From NCBI GenBank assembly GCA_015057615.1, contig SVEA01000111.1, positions 1-40,319 on the forward strand: 40,319 nucleotides of DNA. Direction: 5' to 3'. Origin of the DNA: Lachnospiraceae bacterium. GTDB lineage: Bacteria > Bacillota > Clostridia > Lachnospirales > Lachnospiraceae. Under the pieces are notes generated by a model. The model did not search any database. It was not told where the DNA came from and saw nothing but the letters and a program-made list of their open reading frames with translations. A program made the translations under genes and the position numbers. Of this stretch, positions 7,962-15,180 are shown piece after piece. Within the stretch, counting starts at the first letter, position 1; every line of letters begins with the position of its first letter.

Positions 7962-9185
7962 TTAATCATTCTTCGATAGGATAGCCATTACACTGAAACG
8001 GTTCAGCAATAGCAAAGCTATTACAGTTCCTAGCATATAGAATAAAACAAATATAGCTGAAACAAGTCCCATAGTCATATGATTAATATTTGTAATAAAG
8101 GCTGCTCCAACAACCTCTAATAAACTGCCTAAAAGTACAAGCAGAATACTTTCTAGAAAGATGATTTGAAAACATTTTTTCTTGCTTGTCCCCAAAGAGC
8201 GCATAATTGCAAATTCATTCTGCCTGCTTTGCATTAGTAAATAGGATGTAATAAAACCAATCATTGCGACAATGATAAAAATTAAAGGTGCCAAACTTTT
8301 CAATAAGATAAGGCTTTCTGTTAATTGTGTAGCTGATAGTATAAAAGTTTCATCATTTATAATCAATGCCTCTCCTACCCGTGAAAAGCCTGCCTGCATA
8401 TCCACTGATAAGAAACCTATCTCTTTCATATTGCGTTTGAATTGATTAAGTTTAAGGGGATCATTTAAGGTAAAACTTCCAGAGCTTGCATAAAACTTTG
8501 TATGCCCTCCTTCATAAATACTTACGATAAAACCAATAGGACTGATAATATCTGGTAATTCATCCGATAAGTCCCTATCATTGGAATTATAGCTTCCAAT
8601 TACTTTCAGTTTTACGATGCCTAGTTTTTGATATGTGAAAGTTTGCCATCCTTTGGCATCGTATTTCGGCGCATATACATTAATTCCAAATTCATCTTTA
8701 AGATTAAGTTTATGCTCTTTCAGGAACTTATCTCTTACAATGCAGACCGCTTCCTCTCCTGATAAAAAAGTGTCATTATAATTCTCAATATAAGTAATAT
8801 CATGAGGCGAAAAAGCAGAAAAAGCAGATATGTCATTGGTACCAATAAAACTGAATTCAGGACGGCGGGATGATACATTCGTATCTGTCAAATTAGCATA
8901 GGCTTGCGTTGTAGTTACTTCGTCAGTTACCATACCACTCTCATGAATTTGCTGTATTTTTTCAAAATCAATTTGCAATCCAACCTCTTGACTGCCATCC
9001 AAATTACAAATTCTTGCAGTAACTGGGAGCGTATCACGAAGATTTATAAGTTGCGTTTCATTCTCTTTAATGTTTTGAAAATACAAGAATAGAAAAAAGA
9101 CGATCAAAATTGTAATTAAGATAGATAATATACTCTTCTTTAAGTGGCGTATAATATTTTTGTGAATTGTACGTATAACAAACAT
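7962..9185 (-). CDS. FtsX/MacB-type ABC transporter permease (short), first gene of the cassette
   Basis: A 407-residue membrane protein with one N-terminal helix (ILSILITILIVFFLFLYF, about 18-36) and an extracellular domain to about residue 285. Three C-terminal helices follow, with the FtsX loop FAIMRSLGTSKKKCFQ. It is about 215 residues shorter than the second permease, mainly in the extracellular domain, so the pair may form a heterodimer over the single ATPase. GGAGGG lies 12 bases before the ATG, which is rather far. A consensus promoter is found 77-105 bases upstream of the start. Confidence 0.85.
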   Translation of the reverse strand: MFVIRTIHKNIIRHLKKSILSILITILIVFFLFLYFQNIKENETQLINLRDTLPVTARICNLDGSQEVGLQIDFEKIQQIHESGMVTDEVTTTQAYANLTDTNVSSRRPEFSFIGTNDISAFSAFSPHDITYIENYNDTFLSGEEAVCIVRDKFLKEHKLNLKDEFGINVYAPKYDAKGWQTFTYQKLGIVKLKVIGSYNSNDRDLSDELPDIISPIGFIVSIYEGGHTKFYASSGSFTLNDPLKLNQFKRNMKEIGFLSVDMQAGFSRVGEALIINDETFILSATQLTESLILLKSLAPLIFIIVAMIGFITSYLLMQSRQNEFAIMRSLGTSKKKCFQIIFLESILLVLLGSLLEVVGAAFITNINHMTMGLVSAIFVLFYMLGTVIALLLLNRFSVMAILSKND

Positions 9186-9261
9186 AGATACCCACTACCC
9201 TCCATCATTTCTTTTGGATTTATGAAGACATTAGTTAATGTATTGTATATCCAATATATGT

Positions 9262-9290
9262 ATTATATTACCTGTAAAGATAGTTGTCAA
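9262..9290 (-). promoter_or_regulatory. perfect consensus promoter of the cassette
   Basis: On the minus strand, TTGACA (9285-9290) and TATAAT (9262-9267) are separated by exactly 17 bases: both hexamers are consensus. Just downstream, TATTG and CAATA flank six bases (a possible operator). It starts inside the right bracket of the direct repeat and drives the first permease gene. Confidence 0.85.
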
Positions 9291-9304
9291 TACTATGTCC
9301 ACTT

Positions 9305-9343
9305 CTTGAGTTTCCGTAGATTCCCGTAGATTGTCCACAGAAC
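9305..9343. repeat. direct repeat, right copy, bracketing the peptide-type cassette
   Basis: This is the same CTTGAGTTTCCGTAGATT plus GTCCACA as at 3646-3675. An internal 10-base tandem CCCGTAGATT lengthens this copy. It lies just upstream of the cassette promoter. The stretch 9344-9615 holds the long inverted repeat below and no credible gene. Confidence 0.5.
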
Positions 9344-9449
9344 GCAGATTTTTCATTTATGATAGGGAAAACGGAAGCCATGCTTTTGTCACGGTACACA
9401 ATCACATGTCTCATGGCATTCGGTGAAGATGTGCTAGAGAAAATCAAAG

Positions 9450-9491
9450 GTAAGGTTACTTCATCCAGCCAGCCCAATGAAGTAACCTTAC
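9450..9491. terminator. 15-bp perfect inverted repeat
   Basis: GTAAGGTTACTTCAT (9450-9464) is perfectly complementary to ATGAAGTAACCTTAC (9477-9491), with a 12-base loop. No U-run follows directly on either strand (the plus side reaches an A-rich run about 20 bases later). It may terminate transcription arriving from 9616 on the minus strand or be a leftover of a mobile element end. The terminator reading is tentative. Confidence 0.45.
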
Positions 9492-9615
9492 GCCCATCCA
9501 CTTCTTAAAAAATAATTTTTAGTTGTAACAAGAGGTATCGCTATTTGCAAGTGAATTTCGTGGATAAAGTTAAAATCTGTCCAAAGTCAACTTATTATAG
9601 TGCTCTTATTAACTA

Positions 9616-10014
9616 TTAGCAGGATAATAAAATTACATTATCCGCTATACTTATATCAACTTTATTATTCGATATCTTCCTTATAAAACCATCTTTATTA
9701 TCCGATGTGTAATAACACAATTCTAGCATTTCACTTGCTGTTAATTTTATCCTGCTTTCATCTGTAGATAATTTTACCGTATATTTTTCAATGATTTCTT
9801 TTGAATCCATCATGTTTACAAAACCTTTTAATTGAAAAAATGTTAGATAACAATCAGAACCAACAACGGTTACATTGTGGTCATTTAACAAATCGGAAAA
9901 TGCATCTATCTTTTGGGTATTAACGGAATCAGTTTTATTCTTGCATATAAATAATACAGAAAATACTACAACAAAAAGTGCTATACCAAATAAACGTCTA
10001 CGAATTTTTTTATA
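9616..10014 (-). pseudogene. small membrane-anchored protein without a usable start codon
   Basis: The frame is open from 10014 to the stop at 9616 (about 132 codons). It encodes a basic N-terminus (KKIRRR), one membrane helix (FGIALFVVVFSVLFIC) and a soluble domain with no family I recognise. An ATG with an AAGGG ribosome site sits in frame at 10021-10023, but it is followed directly by TGA TAA, so normal initiation would stop at once. Remaining options are a rare ATT start at 10005 or an internal TTG at 9891. The simplest reading is a gene disabled at its second and third codons. Its position just upstream of the cassette could fit an accessory or immunity role, but nothing in the sequence proves this. 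Confidence 0.5.
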
Positions 10015-10046
10015 TTATCACATCGATCCCTTCTTATTATATAGGT

Positions 10047-10811
10047 CTATAGCTCGTGGTTTTTAAACCTCCGCAAGAATTCCTTCGTTCTTTGGTTTTC
10101 CGAATTCAGGAACACCTCCTCCGGTGTACCTTCCTCTATAATTATTCCATTATCCATAAAGATAATACGGTCCGCTACATCCCTGGCAAATGCCATCTCA
10201 TGGGTAACAATCACCATTGTCATGTTCTCCTCTGCCAGGCTGCGGATAACCTTAAGGATTTCTCCGGTAAGCTCCGGATCAAGCGCCGAGGTAGGTTCAT
10301 CAAAGAAGAGGATACGCGGATTCAAAGCCAGCGCTCTTGCGATTGCAATACGCTGCTGCTGTCCGCCGGATAGCTCTCCTGGGTAAGCCTGTGCTTTGTC
10401 TTCCAGATTAACCTTAGCAAGAAGCTCTAATGCCTTTCTTTGTGCCTCTGCTTTCTCTATCTTTAATACCTTCACCTGCGGATCAACAATGTTTTTCAGA
10501 ACGGTCCTATGCGGGAAGAGGTTAAAATTCTGAAAGACCAGACCGACATCCAGTATGATTTCGTGAAGGGTCCGATTATCCGCATAGATTGCTTTCTCCC
10601 CATTCATTGTTACCATCTGCTTTCCGCAGATCTCAATTTGCCCCCGATCGATCTTCTCTAATTGGGTCAGGCAGCGAAGCAGGGTTGATTTACCGGAACC
10701 GGAAGGACCGATAATTGCAACGACTTCCCCTTCCTGCATTTCCATGGAGATATCCTTTAATACTTCGGTTACCCCAAAGCCCTTTTCTACATGAGTTGCT
10801 TTTAGCAGCAT
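10047..10811 (-). CDS. polar amino-acid ABC transporter ATPase
   Basis: A 254-residue GlnQ/ArtP-type ATPase. It has Walker [10 protein letters not shown]-loop [10 protein letters not shown], signature LSGGQQQR, Walker [16 protein letters not shown] and H-loop VTHEM. Inside the Q-loop region is a 10-15-residue segment ([15 protein letters not shown]) longer than in most GlnQ. It energises uptake of a polar amino acid by the permease encoded 15 bases upstream. The start is certain: AGGAAGGAGG lies 7 bases before the ATG. The binding protein is encoded separately at 13.8-14.7 kb. Confidence 0.93.
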   Translation of the reverse strand: MLLKATHVEKGFGVTEVLKDISMEMQEGEVVAIIGPSGSGKSTLLRCLTQLEKIDRGQIEICGKQMVTMNGEKAIYADNRTLHEIILDVGLVFQNFNLFPHRTVLKNIVDPQVKVLKIEKAEAQRKALELLAKVNLEDKAQAYPGELSGGQQQRIAIARALALNPRILFFDEPTSALDPELTGEILKVIRSLAEENMTMVIVTHEMAFARDVADRIIFMDNGIIIEEGTPEEVFLNSENQRTKEFLRRFKNHEL

Positions 10812-10826
10812 GCAATTACCTCCTTC

Positions 10827-11483
10827 CTAACTTTTATAATAGCCTAATTTCTTTTCCATCAGCTTAAATGACAGTTCCACAATCGTATTCATGACCAAGT
10901 AGAATACCGCTGCCACAACGATCGGAACAGTGGAGAAATATTTGGATCCCGCACTGGTTGCCACGTCGAATAGCTCATTTACAGCAATAACCTGTGCTAA
11001 GGAAGTATCCTTTACCAGAGTCATTAGTTCATTTCCGGTCGCGGGAATCACATGCTTTACCACCTGCGGAAGAATGATTCTCATAAAGGTCTGTACTTTG
11101 GTATATCCAAGAACCTTCGCCGCCTCATACTGCCCCTTCGGAACGGCTCCGATTCCTCCCCGAAAGATCTCACCGAAATAAGCTGCATAATTAATGGCAA
11201 ATGCGGCGATGCAGGCTGTAAAACGTTTAAAGCTAAAGCCAAAGATATAGTAAGGTCCATACATGAAAAAGAACAACTGCAGCATGAGCGGCGTTCCCCG
11301 AAAGATCAGCTGATAGATCTGAATGGGAACCGAGATTATCTTATACCGGCTTCCCCGAAGCAACGCAACAATAAATCCCAGGGGAATCGATAAAAAAAGC
11401 GTATAGAAAAATATCTTCAATGTCTCCACCGAAGCGGATAACATATTGGGTATTAGTAAATCCAAAGGAACATTAATCTGCAT
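10827..11483 (-). CDS. polar amino-acid ABC transporter permease
   Basis: A 218-residue HisM-family permease. It has about five membrane helices and the EAA loop EAAKVLGYTKVQTFMRIILPQ that docks on the ATPase. The open frame runs further upstream, but that part is the repeated L leader, so I start at MQINVPLDLL. Upstream AAAGG is 13 bases from this ATG. An in-frame ATG at 11495 is only one base from it. The permease probably acts as a homodimer with the ATPase downstream. Specificity is not visible from the sequence. Confidence 0.9.
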   Translation of the reverse strand: MQINVPLDLLIPNMLSASVETLKIFFYTLFLSIPLGFIVALLRGSRYKIISVPIQIYQLIFRGTPLMLQLFFFMYGPYYIFGFSFKRFTACIAAFAINYAAYFGEIFRGGIGAVPKGQYEAAKVLGYTKVQTFMRIILPQVVKHVIPATGNELMTLVKDTSLAQVIAVNELFDVATSAGSKYFSTVPIVVAAVFYLVMNTIVELSFKLMEKKLGYYKS

Positions 11484-11562
11484 AATAATAACCATGCCTT
11501 TCTTGACTACCTGCGAACTTTTAGCCGCAGGCCTGGTATTTGCAAAACGAATTAATTCGCTT
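11484..11562 (-). promoter_or_regulatory. L leader, copy B (upstream of amino-acid permease)
   Basis: Minus strand: a palindrome CGAATTAATTCG (11548-11559), then TTTGCAAATACCA, then a perfect CCTGCG...CGCAGG stem, then GTAGTCAAGAAAGG, and the ATG 13 bases after AAAGG. Closely related blocks precede the genes at 27175, 33065 and 14674. The stem is kept while the loop varies, so it probably acts as RNA. Confidence 0.7.
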
Positions 11563-11601
11563 AACCTCACCGAAATACTGTATTTTTTGTTCTTTACTTT
11601 G

Positions 11602-11628
11602 TTAGCACTTTACCATGCTACCATACAG
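11602..11628 (-). promoter_or_regulatory. shared upstream motif, copy 1
   Basis: This 27-base block is nearly identical (26 of 27) to 14815-14841. On the minus strand it contains ATGGTA-GC-ATGGTA followed by AAGTGCTAA. Copy 1 lies upstream of the amino-acid permease/ATPase and copy 2 upstream of the amino-acid binding protein, so it is probably a common operator or promoter element. Confidence 0.65.
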
Positions 11629-11639
11629 GAGCGTTTTAT

Positions 11640-13388
11640 TCAATAATTTTTTTCGCTGTTTATGATATCCTCGTAGCTTACCTCCTCTAGGATCCGCTTA
11701 AATTTGATTCCTTCCGTATTATAATATAGGTCATAGCTTCCCTTATCGTTTTCCTTAGCAAATACAATTCCATAATTCCACTGTCCCAGCCATGCTGCCT
11801 CCCCGCCGTCCTTTACCGGTTTCGGCTCCCCGCCGTGGCTGACGTAATAGAGCTTTCCTATCCTCATATTCGACCTTCCGATGCAGTTTCTTTGAAAGAA
11901 TGCAATATCTCCCTTTGCATTGAGGCAGAGTCCCTCCGCATCCTCCGCCAGCATTATGGCTTCCGCCATATTCTTTTTGTAATATAATTGATTACCCGAC
12001 AGATAGTATACCTTCGATAAATCACCGGAGGTGGCAACTTGATCGGCATGGTTAACGAATCTTTTTGAATCCTCCGTTTCCCCTTGAATCGTAACCTTTT
12101 CGATCTCAAGCTTCCTTGTTCCATACATTAGGGTATTTTCTGTGTCGGATAGAATTGCAAAGTAATGTCCTACATTATTTCCGATTTTTCTAGCTGCAAA
12201 TTTATCGTCAACCCAGACAACGGCATTATCCTGAAATATTAATGCTTTGTTTTTAAAGGAGTTAAAACTCATATATGCGTCGTGTCTAAGACCATTCTTC
12301 GGTCTTATCACATCCCGAATTAGCGAATCATATAGTTTGATCTTATCCTCTCCCTTACTACATAGATAGGTACTTCCCTCCAAGCTGTATAAGAGTTCGG
12401 AACAATCAATATTAACCATTATACCATTCAGGGAGTTCGTCAGATATATGGACTGCCCATCCTTCTTTACATATGCCGCAATTTCATTCTTCTCCTGCAA
12501 TTCATAATAATAGGTATATTCTGCATGATTAGATAGGGCAAAGATTGCTCTCTTCCTCCCGAAGAATTCTGGTTCTCCGCCATCTTGTATTAAATAGCAT
12601 GCAAAATCCTCTCTTTCCGCTCCTGTCTGATTCGAAGTAGCAACATAAGCCATCGTTTTGCCGTCCGGAGAAGTTATGAACAAACCAAACCTCTTTCCCC
12701 GATCAAGCAGTTCTTCCTTCCCCTTCTTTATATCATACCGGTAAAGTATATTCTCCTGTTCGTCTGCTGCATAATACATAAGATATTTGCCATTGGCTGA
12801 CATACACAGCATACCAATATCCTCCCGCAGCCGGATAAGCTTCCCGGCATTTACATAGTACCGGCATTGATTCTCCTGATCAAACAGGATTGCAGCTGTT
12901 TTATCCGGTGTGAAGATAGAGTTGAAAACCCCATCCATTTTAAACAGTTTCCTGCCATCGGTATTCCACACGAAGGTGGTATTTTTATTTGTATCTGCAA
13001 ATATTTCCAGGGCATCCTCCGATAGATAGGAGAAGGCTGTCACATTTCTCTGCCCAATTCCATAGAAAATAGCAACTGTCATTAAAATGACCGCTATTGA
13101 GAATATCGCCGCCAGCAGCTTCTTATCCTTCCAGTGGTGCTCTAGCTCTACTTTTACCTCTTTTCGACTGCTTTGCTGCGCTGCAATTTTTTTCTCGGCG
13201 GAGGATCGGTTTCCCATTTTCTGATCGGGAGATTCCTCCCTATGTAAATTTTCGACCTTTGGCCCGATATACTCGGTATCCGGGCGCGAAAAACCGATAT
13301 CCGCCTCTTCACTAATCAGCGGATACCCGCAGGATCTACAGACCTTGGATTTTGCTTCGTCATCCCTGCCACAATGAAAACAAACCAT
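11640..13388 (-). CDS. zinc-ribbon membrane protein with extracellular beta-propeller-like domain
   Basis: A 582-residue protein. The N-terminus has a zinc ribbon (CFHCGRDDEAKSKVCRSCG, two Cys-x2-Cys pairs), then a charged linker and one membrane helix (LLAAIFSIAVILMTVAIFYGIG, about 94-116). The large outer domain contains recurring units like TSPDGKTMAYVA, MSANGKYLMYYA and GDLSKVYYLSG. These are typical of TolB/WD40-like propeller blades. Similar zinc-ribbon/propeller proteins are common in Lachnospiraceae and their function is unknown. The start at 13388 has GGGAGG 5 bases upstream. The gene interrupts the amino-acid transporter: its stop is 12 bases from the shared motif of the permease unit. 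Confidence 0.75.
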   Translation of the reverse strand: MVCFHCGRDDEAKSKVCRSCGYPLISEEADIGFSRPDTEYIGPKVENLHREESPDQKMGNRSSAEKKIAAQQSSRKEVKVELEHHWKDKKLLAAIFSIAVILMTVAIFYGIGQRNVTAFSYLSEDALEIFADTNKNTTFVWNTDGRKLFKMDGVFNSIFTPDKTAAILFDQENQCRYYVNAGKLIRLREDIGMLCMSANGKYLMYYAADEQENILYRYDIKKGKEELLDRGKRFGLFITSPDGKTMAYVATSNQTGAEREDFACYLIQDGGEPEFFGRKRAIFALSNHAEYTYYYELQEKNEIAAYVKKDGQSIYLTNSLNGIMVNIDCSELLYSLEGSTYLCSKGEDKIKLYDSLIRDVIRPKNGLRHDAYMSFNSFKNKALIFQDNAVVWVDDKFAARKIGNNVGHYFAILSDTENTLMYGTRKLEIEKVTIQGETEDSKRFVNHADQVATSGDLSKVYYLSGNQLYYKKNMAEAIMLAEDAEGLCLNAKGDIAFFQRNCIGRSNMRIGKLYYVSHGGEPKPVKDGGEAAWLGQWNYGIVFAKENDKGSYDLYYNTEGIKFKRILEEVSYEDIINSEKNY

Positions 13389-13517
13389 GTTGACCTCCCA
13401 ACAAATAATTGACAAGCCGGCTTACTTGCCATAAATACATTTTAACAACGAACTTTCCTTGTCACATAGAGAATATTATACTACATTGGTATTTCCTGTC
13501 AAATAAGAAAAAATTTC

Positions 13518-13709
13518 GCTGGCAAAATACAAGACGTGCGAGTGCGCATCCTTAGCGGAGCGTTATTTGTATAGGACGTAATTTCCTATACGGATTAAGG
13601 TGTCAAAAGCACCGAAGGTGATATTCTGGTACAAAATATTGATGTGTAAGCTCGCTTACTAAGCAATATCTTGTATCAGAATAAGTGCTACGCACCTTTT
13701 GACACCTTA
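13518..13709. repeat. R-type palindromic element, copy R13 with flanking modules
   Basis: The core is TAAGGTGTCAAAAG (13596-13609) pairing perfectly with CTTTTGACACCTTA (13696-13709). An inner partial stem (ATATTCTGGTACAAAATATTG against CAATATCTTGTATCAGAATA) and a tip hairpin extend it. Upstream is GTATAGGA...TCCTATAC (about 13569-13591), which also occurs inside R22. The stretch 13518-13550 is a near copy, in reverse, of about 19686-19719. The region fills the gap between the binding-protein gene and the zinc-ribbon gene and shows no coding frame. Confidence 0.65.
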
Positions 13710-13727
13710 CTCCTATACGATGAAAAA

Positions 13728-13755
13728 GGCTGCTGCATTTCTTTCTACAACAGCC
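13728..13755 (-). terminator. rho-independent terminator of the amino-acid binding protein gene
   Basis: On the minus strand GGCTGTTG (13748-13755) pairs with CAGCAGCC (13728-13735) with one G-U pair. TTTTT follows directly. It lies about 40 bases after the stop codon. Confidence 0.8.
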
Positions 13756-13792
13756 CAAATTCATTTACTTGTAGTGTTTGTATATATCTGCG

Positions 13793-14674
13793 TTATTCCT
13801 CAATTTCCTCAATTGTCGTAATATCTGAACCGAACCACTTAGTTGCGATCGTATCCATCGTTTTGTCCGCCTTCAATTCCTTTAATGCGTTATTAACCGC
13901 ATCACACAGAGCTTGATCTCCCTTTCGAAAACCAATCGCATATTCCTCCGCAACTAAGGATTCCTCCAGTACGGCAAAGTCCTTTCCTGCATTGTTAATC
14001 ATATAATTTGCCACTACAGAATCCATTAATACCGCATCCGAATTACCGGTTTCAAGATCCATTAACGCCGTTACATAGGAAGCAAACTCATTGATCTTAC
14101 CAACCGAATCCTTAAACTCTTTGTTTGCCTCACTATCTAGGGCTTCCTGCGCAGAAGATCCACTCTGAACGGCAAGCCGCTTTCCTGCCATATCCTCCAT
14201 AGAAGCAATCTCGCCATTCCTTGCAACAACCAAGGAAATGGTGTTCTCCATATAAGAATCGCTCATGGTAAGATTGGTGATACGTTCCTCTGTTATTGAG
14301 AAGCCATTCCATATCGCATCAATGTTCTTTGTTGCCAGCTCCTGCTCCTTAGCAGTCCAATCAACCGGCTGAAGAACCAGCTCGACCCCAAGCTTGTCAC
14401 AGACTGCCTGTGCAAGATCAATATCAAATCCTACAATATTATTGGCATCGTCCCGAAATCCCATGGGAGGAAATGTGTCATCCAGTCCGAGGATGAACTT
14501 CTCCCTATCTAAAATATATTGGAGGGAGGCATCCTCCTGCACTTCATTATTTGCACTATTCTCCCCGGTCTTACCCGTCGCCTTCTCTCCTTCACTCTTC
14601 GTACCACATGCCGTTAAGCTAAGAACCAAGCTTACGGATAACAAGAAACAAATAACTCTTTTTTTCATAATCAT
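13793..14674 (-). CDS. amino-acid ABC transporter substrate-binding lipoprotein
   Basis: A 293-residue family-3 binding protein. The signal sequence ends in the lipobox LSLTAC, so it is lipid-anchored outside the membrane. Typical features are FILGLDDTFPPMGFRDDANNIVGFDIDLAQAVCDKLG, the Asp-containing GFSITEERI segment and the second-lobe VQSGSSAQEAL. It delivers a polar amino acid to the permease/ATPase at 10.0-11.5 kb, from which it is separated by one gene. ATG at 14674 is favoured (AAAGG 7 bases upstream). The next ATG two codons on is possible. Confidence 0.9.
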   Translation of the reverse strand: MIMKKRVICFLLSVSLVLSLTACGTKSEGEKATGKTGENSANNEVQEDASLQYILDREKFILGLDDTFPPMGFRDDANNIVGFDIDLAQAVCDKLGVELVLQPVDWTAKEQELATKNIDAIWNGFSITEERITNLTMSDSYMENTISLVVARNGEIASMEDMAGKRLAVQSGSSAQEALDSEANKEFKDSVGKINEFASYVTALMDLETGNSDAVLMDSVVANYMINNAGKDFAVLEESLVAEEYAIGFRKGDQALCDAVNNALKELKADKTMDTIATKWFGSDITTIEEIEE

Positions 14675-14755
14675 ACCATTACCTTTCTTAAAAGCCTGCA
14701 AATTTGATGCGTAAAAATTTCTGCTTTTTTTATTCTTTACAGAGCACAAATTTGC
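14675..14755 (-). promoter_or_regulatory. L leader, copy D (upstream of amino-acid binding protein)
   Basis: The 3' half matches the other L leaders (minus strand: TTTGCAGG, then TTAAGAAAGG and a short run to the start codon). The 5' half has diverged. It keeps a stem of its own: CAAATTTGC (14747-14755) against GCAAATTTG (14698-14706). The part further upstream (minus strand ACGTAGCAAATTTGTG) resembles the leader of the glycosyltransferase gene near 21970. Confidence 0.55.
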
Positions 14756-14814
14756 TACGTGAATGTCAATTCATGTGTGAAGCTTATCTTGATTTAATCT
14801 GCAATTTTATCGTA

Positions 14815-14841
14815 TTAGCACTTTACCATGCTACCATGCAG
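14815..14841 (-). promoter_or_regulatory. shared upstream motif, copy 2
   Basis: Same 27-base block as 11602-11628, here about 140 bases upstream of the binding-protein start. A -10-like GATAAAAT follows on the minus strand. Its presence before both transporter units suggests joint regulation. The binding factor is unknown. Confidence 0.65.
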
Positions 14842-14945
14842 AAATATTATCATAGATCACCGAAAAATGCAATTACTTTTTTATCTTTCTTTTTTCTTCC
14901 TTTCTACGCAGCTTTTCCCTTCTTATTTTTAATCGGTTCCTAATT

Positions 14946-15004
14946 TTGATATGAATGTCAAGAACGATTTGTTAGGATAGCTTTGCTTTTGGCACTTATA
15001 TCAA
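14946..15004. repeat. R-type mini palindrome, copy R15
   Basis: TTGATATGAATGTCAAGA (14946-14963) pairs in 14 of 18 positions with the block at 14987-15004. The loop holds ACGATTTGTTAGGA, the reverse complement of the box in R22, R29, R30 and R33. It lies in the divergent gap between the binding-protein gene and the aldo/keto reductase gene. Confidence 0.6.
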
Positions 15005-15040
15005 TTTTGTTTAATAATCAAATTATGCGAAAGCAGTTAG

Positions 15041-15069
15041 TTGTATTTTCCAGCCGCTTATTTTATAAT
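15041..15069 (+). promoter_or_regulatory. promoter of the aldo/keto reductase gene
   Basis: TTGTAT (15041-15046), 17 bases, TATAAT (15064-15069), about 110 bases before the ATG. Confidence 0.7.
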
Positions 15070-15180
15070 AAAGAGGAGAAAACGTTCCTACATAATAAGA
15101 TTTGAGTCATAAGCCTTTTCCTAATCCATTGGCTTTTGAGCTCTAATCTTCATAATGAATGATAAACGGAGGGTATTGAT

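Noticed and set aside
9268-9501. 77-codon minus-strand frame
   Set aside because: It overlaps the 15-bp inverted repeat, the direct repeat and the -35/-10 promoter of the cassette, and shows no known motif.
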